From: an uncultured Treponema sp.
GTDB taxonomy: Bacteria; Spirochaetota; Spirochaetia; Treponematales; Treponemataceae
Direction: 5' to 3'
Assembly: GCA_946403565.1 (NCBI GenBank)
Contig: CAMJAJ010000021.1
Span: 1 to 10,361 of the forward strand
DNA length: 10,361 nucleotides
The notes below the pieces were generated by a model that saw only the letters and a program-made list of their open reading frames with translations, made no database searches and was not told the DNA's origin. Shown here in pieces: positions 6,427-10,361 of the stretch; position 1 is the stretch's first letter; each line of letters starts with the position of its first letter. Position numbers and translations under genes: made by a program.

Positions 6427-6519
6427 CAGTTTCAAAAGTCCAAGCAGACTAACGTCTGACGGACTAAAGTCCAAGCAGACTAACGTCTGACGGACTAACG
6501 TCTGACAGACGTTTGAAAC
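6427..6519. repeat. Palindromic element, copy 2 (expanded, nested hairpins)
   Basis: Perfect outer arms GTTTCAAA (6429-6436) and TTTGAAAC (6512-6519) bracket three inner hairpins. Two are identical 31-bp tandem units (6437-6467 and 6468-6498), each folding as AGTCC-AGAC-loop-GTCT-GGACT. The third is the palindrome CGTCTG-A-CAGACG (6499-6511). Folded as a whole, the element is a cloverleaf-like multi-branch structure. It shares CAGTTTCAAAAGTCC with copy 1. It lies between cobW and znuA, probably within the znuA 5' leader, with its left end 21 bases upstream of the start codon. Confidence 0.85.
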
Positions 6520-6531
6520 AGGAACCTCTCT

Positions 6532-6560
6532 ATTCTATCCTGATTCATACCGCGGCAAAA
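6532..6560 (-). promoter_or_regulatory. Possible znuA promoter with weak -35
   Basis: On the minus strand TAGAAT (6537-6532) is a good -10 box. The sequence 17 bases upstream, TTTTGC (6560-6555), is a poor -35. Phased ATACC repeats overlap the upstream part, so an activator or repressor site is plausible. This is a weak call made from sequence alone. Confidence 0.3.
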
Positions 6561-6604
6561 CTATACCGCGTCCGCATCTATACCGTAGATGTGTTTATAC
6601 CACG
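6547..6604. promoter_or_regulatory. Four phased direct repeats (ATACC / GGTAT) upstream of znuA
   Basis: ATACC occurs at 6547, 6563, 6580 and 6597, at spacings of 16, 17 and 17 bases. Three copies extend as ATACCGCG, ATACCGCG and ATACCACG. The third copy is flanked by a small dyad, ATCTA-TACCG-TAGAT (6576-6590). The array lies between the cobW stop and the possible znuA -10 box. It may be a regulator-binding array. I do not recognise it as a Zur or TroR box. Confidence 0.4.
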
Positions 6605-6647
6605 GTCCCGTTCCCATGAAACGGCCCGCCTTTTGCTGCAGCAACCT

Positions 6648-7790
6648 TTATGCGATGGCCCGCTCGTCAAGGCACTTTTCCAACGCGGACTGTATCTCCG
6701 CCTGGTCGTAGCCCTTGCCGATGAACACGATCTGGTTCTCCCGGTCGCCGAACTCTTCGTCCCAGCTCTCCTTCATCTCCGGGTTGCTTTCCAGAATCTC
6801 CTGCTTCTGCTCCTCAACGAGGGCGTCCACCCAGTAGGACACCTCCATTATGGAAGAGTTCCGCCCCGCCTGCTCAAAGAGCTGCACGTCCTGGTCCGCA
6901 TCGGAGAACCAGATGTAGCCCTTCGCGCGGATGAGGGACTTAGGATAGCTTTCGTTGACGAACTTCAGGAAGCGCTCGCGGTTGAACGGACGCTTCTCCT
7001 CGTAGACGAACGAGGTTATTCCGTACTCGTCGGTGCAGCCCTTGCTTTCGCCGAGGGAATTGATGGCCTTCTGGATTGCCGATGACGAGTCGATCTGCTC
7101 GAAGTTGAACGGTTCGCCGGTGACGATCTTCTCCAGCTCAATGCTGCCGTTGACGCTGCGGAAAATCGGGGCCCGGGGCTGGAACTGGCGGACAATCTCC
7201 TGCACCTGCTCAAGCTGGCTCTCGCTGAGCAGGTCGCACTTGTTCAGGACGATGAAGTTGCAGAATTCAATCTGGTCCACGATGAGGGTGGAGATCTCCT
7301 GATTGCTCAGGTTGTTCTCGTCAACACCATCCTCCTCCGTGCGCTTCTTCAGGTCATCCAGGAACTCGCGGTAAATGCGGTCCGCATCCACGACCGTCAC
7401 GACCGAAGTGAGGCAGACGTTCGTGTCGGGGTTGTCCTCCTCGTAGGCAAGGAAGCTGGCCGAGACCGCACCGGGGTCGCTGATTCCGGACGCCTCCACG
7501 AACACGACCTCCACCGAATCTATCTCCGATATCTGCTCCAGCTGCTTGATGAACTCATCGCGGAGCGTGCAGCAGATGCAGCCGTTCTGCAGTTCGTACA
7601 TGGGGCACTCGGCGACATTCGCCCCCTCCTTCTTCAGGATCTCGGCGTCAACATTTATGCTCCCCATGTCGTTCACGATCAAGGCGACACGGCGGGTCTC
7701 CTGCCTGAGCAGGTTGTTCAACAGCGTGGTCTTTCCAGACCCCAGGTAGCCCGTGATGAGGACCACCGGCTTCTTCTTTGTCTTTTCCAT
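6648..7790 (-). CDS. CobW/COG0523 (G3E) GTPase, putative zinc metallochaperone
   Basis: A 380-residue cytoplasmic GTPase. The G domain carries Walker A GYLGSGKTT (14-22), the family metal motif GCICC (70-74), Walker B-like VEASG (98-102) and the guanine motif NKCD (183-186). The CobW C-terminal domain follows, with GYIWFSD (291-297) and the closing FIGKGYD (356-362). An acidic region lies around 150-162. COG0523 proteins insert or deliver metals; next to a ZnuA-like protein, zinc is the likely metal, though this is an inference from context. I chose ATG 7790 because GGAG stands 7 bases upstream. Starts further upstream, as far as TTG 7922, would translate through the palindromic element and the promoter. 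A consensus promoter lies at 7876-7904. The gene is on the same strand as znuA, with a 241-bp gap. Confidence 0.92.
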   Translation of the reverse strand: MEKTKKKPVVLITGYLGSGKTTLLNNLLRQETRRVALIVNDMGSINVDAEILKKEGANVAECPMYELQNGCICCTLRDEFIKQLEQISEIDSVEVVFVEASGISDPGAVSASFLAYEEDNPDTNVCLTSVVTVVDADRIYREFLDDLKKRTEEDGVDENNLSNQEISTLIVDQIEFCNFIVLNKCDLLSESQLEQVQEIVRQFQPRAPIFRSVNGSIELEKIVTGEPFNFEQIDSSSAIQKAINSLGESKGCTDEYGITSFVYEEKRPFNRERFLKFVNESYPKSLIRAKGYIWFSDADQDVQLFEQAGRNSSIMEVSYWVDALVEEQKQEILESNPEMKESWDEEFGDRENQIVFIGKGYDQAEIQSALEKCLDERAIA

Positions 7791-7820
7791 AATCATTCTC
7801 CGGTTTCCCAGCGCGATGAC

Positions 7821-7854
7821 CAGTTCCAAAGGTCGGTCCGGACTTTTGGAACTG
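7821..7854. repeat. Palindromic element, copy 3 (simple hairpin)
   Basis: CAGTTCCAAAGGTC (7821-7834) pairs over 14 positions, with one G-T wobble, with GACTTTTGGAACTG (7841-7854), leaving a 6-base loop. On the minus strand it reads CAGTTCCAAAAGTCC, one base different from the 15-mer shared by copies 1 and 2. It lies in the predicted cobW 5' leader, 31 bases upstream of the start codon. Confidence 0.8.
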
Positions 7855-7875
7855 TCAAATTTGAGAACCGGTCTT

Positions 7876-7904
7876 AAATTACCGCAAAGAGGAAGAATTG
7901 TCAA
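7876..7904 (-). promoter_or_regulatory. Predicted promoter of cobW
   Basis: On the minus strand a perfect TTGACA (7904-7899) is followed after 17 bases by TAATTT (7881-7876). It lies between the terminator of the upstream methyltransferase and the cobW start, predicting a leader of about 80 nt that contains palindromic element copy 3. Confidence 0.55.
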
Positions 7905-7925
7905 TATGGGAATGAATCTCAAATT

Positions 7926-7964
7926 AAAAAAAGATGCCCGAACTGCGCAAGCAACCTGACGGGC
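7926..7964 (-). terminator. Intrinsic terminator after the methyltransferase gene
   Basis: On the minus strand GCCCG (7964-7960) pairs with CGGGC (7940-7936), with an inner TGC/GCA helix, followed within three bases by a run of seven T (7932-7926). It lies about 60 bases after the methyltransferase stop and before the cobW promoter. Confidence 0.65.
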
Positions 7965-8014
7965 GCACCCCCCGGATGCAGGCCCAGCCAGTTTGCGCCC
8001 AAGGGCCGCTCCCC

Positions 8015-8060
8015 GGGCTCGGCTGACTAGGCCCCCCGGGCTCGGCTGACTAGGCCCCGC
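8015..8060. repeat. Perfect 23-bp tandem duplication across the methyltransferase stop
   Basis: GGGCTCGGCTGACTAGGCCC begins at 8015 and again at 8038, giving a 23-bp period; the two copies differ only at the penultimate base. Because 23 is not a multiple of three, the second copy along the coding strand is read in another frame, and this supplies the TAG stop (8029-8027). It is probably a recent slippage event. Confidence 0.85.
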
Positions 8061-8917
8061 AGCTGGCTCGTCCAGGCCTGCATCAGGATACCGAAGGCAA
8101 CGCCGACATTGAGCGACGCCTTCAGGCCGGTCATGGGGATGGACACGCAGCCGTAGTCCGCACGGTGCAGGGCCTCGGGGCTGACCCCCAGCTCCTCCGA
8201 GCCGATTATCACGATGCCCCGCTCCGGGAACGTGAACTCGCCGATGGGCGTGCCGCCGGTCTCCAGGACGAACACCGGATCTTCCCGGGGCAGGTCCTCC
8301 AGCGGGCAGCGGGTCCAGCCCATCGTCTCCACGCAGCCCATCCCCGAACGGACGGCGCGGGGCTGGGAGGGATCCACGCAGAGGGGGGAGATGTAGACCT
8401 TCTCGCAGCCCATCGCCTCCGCCGTGCGGAAAATCGAGCCGATGTTGAAGGGGGAGCGGATGTCCTCGGCATAGACGGATACGCCGGGAAAGAAACTGCG
8501 GGCGGCAACGGTTTCGCCAGTCGCACCGTCAGCCCCAGCTACGCCCGACTGCCCGCCCTCAGCCCCAGCCACATTCGCCCGATGCGGGGCCACGACCAGG
8601 TCCCACTCGGCAGGGAAGGTCCCCAGGATGCCGAGCAGGGCGTTGCGCGCCAGGTTGCAGGCCCGCCGCTCGTCGAAATTCTCTTGCTGTAATATAGAAG
8701 AAAGTTGCTCCCGCTCTGCTTCGGGGAGCTTGGGGTCGTCCAGGACGATGCGGCAGACCGCCCTCGTGTAGTCCTGGCGGCTCATCCGCGTGAAGTTGTA
8801 CTCGGTGCCTTTCTCGGCAATGCCCGCGATGTCCCTTTCCAGCTCGCCAAAGGTCAGGGCAAGCTTGCGCCGCTTCTGGCCCGGCTCCAGCTGGAAAAGC
8901 CGCTCGGGGTCTATCAT
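8027..8917 (-). CDS. SpoU/TrmH family RNA 2'-O-methyltransferase
   Basis: A 296-residue protein with a C-terminal SPOUT (trefoil-knot) domain that uses S-adenosylmethionine to methylate a ribose 2'-OH in tRNA or rRNA. Motif 1 is SPFNIGSIFRTAEAMG (155-170, Asn158 and Arg164), motif 2 is IIGSEELGVS (237-246), and motif 3 is SIPMTGLKASLNVGVA (259-274). The N-terminal 110 residues form a helical domain I do not recognise, possibly for RNA recognition. A low-complexity linker (about 114-138) made of a 10-residue repeat joins the two. The start ATG overlaps the TGA of the upstream dehydrogenase-like gene by one base (TGATG), a sign of coupled translation. The last dozen residues come from a 23-bp duplication that sets the stop. 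The exact RNA target cannot be read. Confidence 0.88.
   Translation of the reverse strand: MIDPERLFQLEPGQKRRKLALTFGELERDIAGIAEKGTEYNFTRMSRQDYTRAVCRIVLDDPKLPEAEREQLSSILQQENFDERRACNLARNALLGILGTFPAEWDLVVAPHRANVAGAEGGQSGVAGADGATGETVAARSFFPGVSVYAEDIRSPFNIGSIFRTAEAMGCEKVYISPLCVDPSQPRAVRSGMGCVETMGWTRCPLEDLPREDPVFVLETGGTPIGEFTFPERGIVIIGSEELGVSPEALHRADYGCVSIPMTGLKASLNVGVAFGILMQAWTSQLRGLVSRARGA
8529..8572. repeat. In-frame 30-bp repeat in the methyltransferase linker
   Basis: TCAGCCCCAGCTAC (8529-8542) recurs as TCAGCCCCAGCCAC (8559-8572), a 30-bp period. In the protein it yields two imperfect VAGA(E/D)G-type 10-residue units at about residues 116-135, between the N-terminal domain and the SPOUT domain. 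It keeps the frame, so it only lengthens the linker. Confidence 0.6.
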
Positions 8918-10065
8918 CAGTAGGCGGTCTTGATGAGGGCGAACAGGTCGTCGCTGCTCATGCTCCGGGGCAGGCTGTTGATGAACTCGGTCTTGCCCGC
9001 GTCCTCGGCAGCCAGCGAGAGCTTTTCAAGCGTCAGGTTCAGGTCCTTCATGCGGGCAGGCAGGTTGTATGTCGCCAGCCCCTTCCGGATGAACTCGGAC
9101 AGGTCGGACGCGGCCTTGGTGTCGTCGCTCCCGTCCTCGGTCGCCTTCAGGAGGCGGGCCGCATGGGCCAGGCGGTCCAGGCGGAACTTGGCCGCGTCAT
9201 CCACGATGTAGGGCAAGAGGACGGAGGCGACCAGCGCGCTTGGCGTGGCGAAACGGGCGTTTATGCAGACCGCCAGCAGGCTGGTCATTCCGAGCGAGGA
9301 CGTGGACGCGGCAAGGGAAGCCATGAGGCCGCTCTGGGCCAGCAGCTCCTCCTTGGGGGTGGTCACGTCCAGCGAGTCGGTGCCGTGGTAGGCGAGCGCG
9401 AGCAGCTCCATCGACTTTTCCGCCGCCATGTCGGAGAAGAAGTTGGCGCGGGGGCTTATGTAGGCCTCCAGCGCGAGCGCCAGGGCCTCCAGTCCGATCG
9501 AGGAGGTCTGGTTGTTGGACAGCGAGAGCGTCAGGTTGGGGTCGCAGATTATCGTGTCGCCCGCCCCGCTCTTGGTGTGCATGATGCGGAGGGCGGAAGA
9601 GCGGGAGTCCACGAGCGGTATCGCCTGGGAGAACATGAAGCGGTCGCGGATCGTCGTGGGAACACAGACCAGCGGCAGCGGCGGGGCGACGATGTCGTCC
9701 TTCTCCAACGCGGTGTAGGTCTCCCGCGTGTCGTTGTACAGCTTGGCAACCGCCCGTCCAAGGGAGATGGCCTTGCTGCCGCCCGCAGCGACGATTCCGT
9801 CCACATGCGCCTGGCGGGCCAGCTTGAGCGCGGAGTCGAGCGTCTTGGTGTCCGCCGGCCCCTCTATGTCAGAGAAGGTGAAGAAATCCAGCTTCCGGTC
9901 AGTCAGGGGCTTGGTTATCTTCTCCCCGGCCTCCACCTGGGTAAGGATAGGGTCCATGACAATCATGAACTTGTCGCCCCACTCCTGCACGAACTCTCCG
10001 AGCCGTATGATTCCGTATGAGCTGAGGAGAATCTTCTGTGGTATCTGAAATGAAAAATCTGACAT
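8917..10065 (-). CDS. Iron-alcohol-dehydrogenase-like protein lacking metal ligands (probable pseudoenzyme)
   Basis: A 382-residue protein whose length and layout match group III (iron-containing) alcohol dehydrogenases such as FucO: an N-terminal nucleotide-binding half and a helical C-terminal half. Framework motifs persist as AAGGS (93-97), VPTT (135-138), EALALALEAYIS (193-204) and TPSALVASVLLP (274-285). The functional residues do not. The GGGS-x-x-D motif lacks its Asp, and PTTAGTGSE has become PTTIRDRF. By hand alignment to FucO, ligands Asp196, His200, His263 and His277 correspond to Glu193, Leu197, Ser262 and Ser276. It is therefore unlikely to be an iron dehydrogenase; a binding or structural role is possible but unknown. 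No frameshift or stop interrupts it, so it appears to be under selection. The start at 10065 has only a weak GGCGG ribosome site. It is probably coupled to the downstream methyltransferase and lies just after the flgM terminator. Confidence 0.85.
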   Translation of the reverse strand: MSDFSFQIPQKILLSSYGIIRLGEFVQEWGDKFMIVMDPILTQVEAGEKITKPLTDRKLDFFTFSDIEGPADTKTLDSALKLARQAHVDGIVAAGGSKAISLGRAVAKLYNDTRETYTALEKDDIVAPPLPLVCVPTTIRDRFMFSQAIPLVDSRSSALRIMHTKSGAGDTIICDPNLTLSLSNNQTSSIGLEALALALEAYISPRANFFSDMAAEKSMELLALAYHGTDSLDVTTPKEELLAQSGLMASLAASTSSLGMTSLLAVCINARFATPSALVASVLLPYIVDDAAKFRLDRLAHAARLLKATEDGSDDTKAASDLSEFIRKGLATYNLPARMKDLNLTLEKLSLAAEDAGKTEFINSLPRSMSSDDLFALIKTAY

Positions 10066-10087
10066 AATCCGCCGCCCTTTCTGATTT

Positions 10088-10125
10088 TTTAAAAAAAAAG
10101 GACGGAAAGCCCTTCCGCCCTTTTT
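10088..10125 (-). terminator. Intrinsic terminator after flgM
   Basis: On the minus strand AAAAAGGGCGGAA pairs with TTCCGTCCTTTTT (one G-T wobble) and is followed by a run of T. On the plus strand the same stem has an A-C mismatch, so it best serves flgM. It ends only about 25 bases upstream of the dehydrogenase-like start, leaving little room for a separate promoter. Read-through may feed the next genes. Confidence 0.75.
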
Positions 10126-10146
10126 GCCGACCGACCAGCCTAGCTC

Positions 10147-10361
10147 CTAGGCCAGCCCGTAGGCGCTGAGAATCTGATCTGCCGTCGCGGAAATGGTCTC
10201 CGCGCTCAGGTAGTTCGGATCCTGAATCTTCAATTTAATCTGCTCTACAAGATCAGCCCTGACATCCGGGGTCTCCTTCGCAACCGTCTCAAGATAGTAA
10301 GCTTCGGCCGCTTCCTTGGCCTGTGCTGACACCTCTATTTCATCGGAGAATGAAGTGACGC
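10147..10361 (-). CDS. flgM: FlgM-like anti-sigma-28 factor (N-terminus outside window)
   Basis: Seventy C-terminal residues are visible. They contain VSAQAKEAAEAYY and then PDVRADLVEQIKLKIQDPNY, ending in a helix with ATADQILSAYG. This order (VS.xA linker, R.d.v..lK..i..pnY turn, A..il helix) is that of the sigma-28-binding C-terminal region of FlgM, which holds FliA inactive until the flagellar hook is finished. The frame stays open to the window edge, so an internal GTG at 10332, which has no ribosome site, is probably not the start; full FlgM proteins are about 90-100 residues. A terminator follows at 10088-10125. The identification rests on this short C-terminal match. Confidence 0.7.
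   Translation of the reverse strand, partial: VTSFSDEIEVSAQAKEAAEAYYLETVAKETPDVRADLVEQIKLKIQDPNYLSAETISATADQILSAYGLA

Noticed and set aside
6637..6648. Perfect 12-bp palindrome TTGCTGCAGCAA at the cobW 3' end as a terminator
   Set aside because: It leaves no loop for a stable hairpin and is not followed by a T-run on the coding strand.
7791..7922. N-terminal extension of the CobW protein to TTG 7922
   Set aside because: It would translate through a palindromic element and a promoter, lacks a ribosome site, and adds residues ahead of the normal family N-terminus; ATG 7790 has a good GGAG.
9163..10020. Long plus-strand open frame (285 codons) opposite the dehydrogenase-like gene
   Set aside because: It is antisense to a gene with clear family framework; its Gly/Arg/Val-rich translation matches nothing I recognise and there is no promoter or ribosome site.
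10330..10332. GTG 10332 as the flgM start
   Set aside because: There is no ribosome site, the frame is open to the window edge, and the resulting 61-residue protein would be shorter than FlgM.

Overview
The window is GC-rich (about 58-60% by eye), gene-dense bacterial chromosome. It most resembles a high-GC spirochaete of the Treponema group. That assignment is an inference, from the FlgM-like protein at the right edge, the membrane-anchored M23 peptidase at the left edge, and the overall look of the proteins. No rRNA or other phylogenetic marker is present. No prophage, transposase, CRISPR array or tRNA was found.

Layout. On the minus strand, 1-945 is the N-terminal part of an M23 (LytM-type) cell-wall peptidase that runs off the left edge. 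The divergent gap 946-1488 holds the M23 promoter, a palindromic element, a GC-rich tandem repeat of about 41 bp, a near-consensus sigma-70 promoter and a highly structured leader with a terminator-like hairpin. On the plus strand, that promoter reads into a TatD-family nuclease (1489-2274) and an ABC exporter half-transporter (2276-4117), one base apart. A second plus-strand unit (promoter 4160-4188) carries a Cys-type glutathione peroxidase (4287-4829) and an OhrR-type MarR regulator (4842-5285). Dyads overlap its promoter. This looks like a self-regulated peroxide-defence operon.

Convergent to it, on the minus strand, are a ZnuA-like zinc-binding protein with a His/Asp/Glu-rich loop (5381-6406) and, upstream of it, a CobW/COG0523 GTPase with a CxCC metal motif (6648-7790). 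Together they suggest zinc acquisition and delivery. Further right, also on the minus strand, are a SpoU/TrmH RNA methyltransferase (8027-8917), an iron-alcohol-dehydrogenase-like protein (8917-10065) whose start/stop overlaps the methyltransferase, and the 3' end of a flgM-like anti-sigma gene (10147 to the edge). Intrinsic terminators lie after flgM and after the methyltransferase.

The points most worth a second look are these. (1) A family of dispersed palindromic elements, each built on the core CAGTTYCAAAAGTCC, occurs three times, only between genes; one copy is expanded into a nested multi-hairpin structure. (2) The alcohol-dehydrogenase-like protein has lost at least three of the four metal ligands and most of the cofactor motifs of its family, so it looks like a pseudoenzyme. 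(3) The gpx-ohrR pair has an OhrR with a possible two-cysteine arrangement and an operator-like dyad on its promoter. (4) The tatD leader is structured and looks like an attenuator or small RNA. (5) Four phased ATACC repeats lie upstream of znuA.
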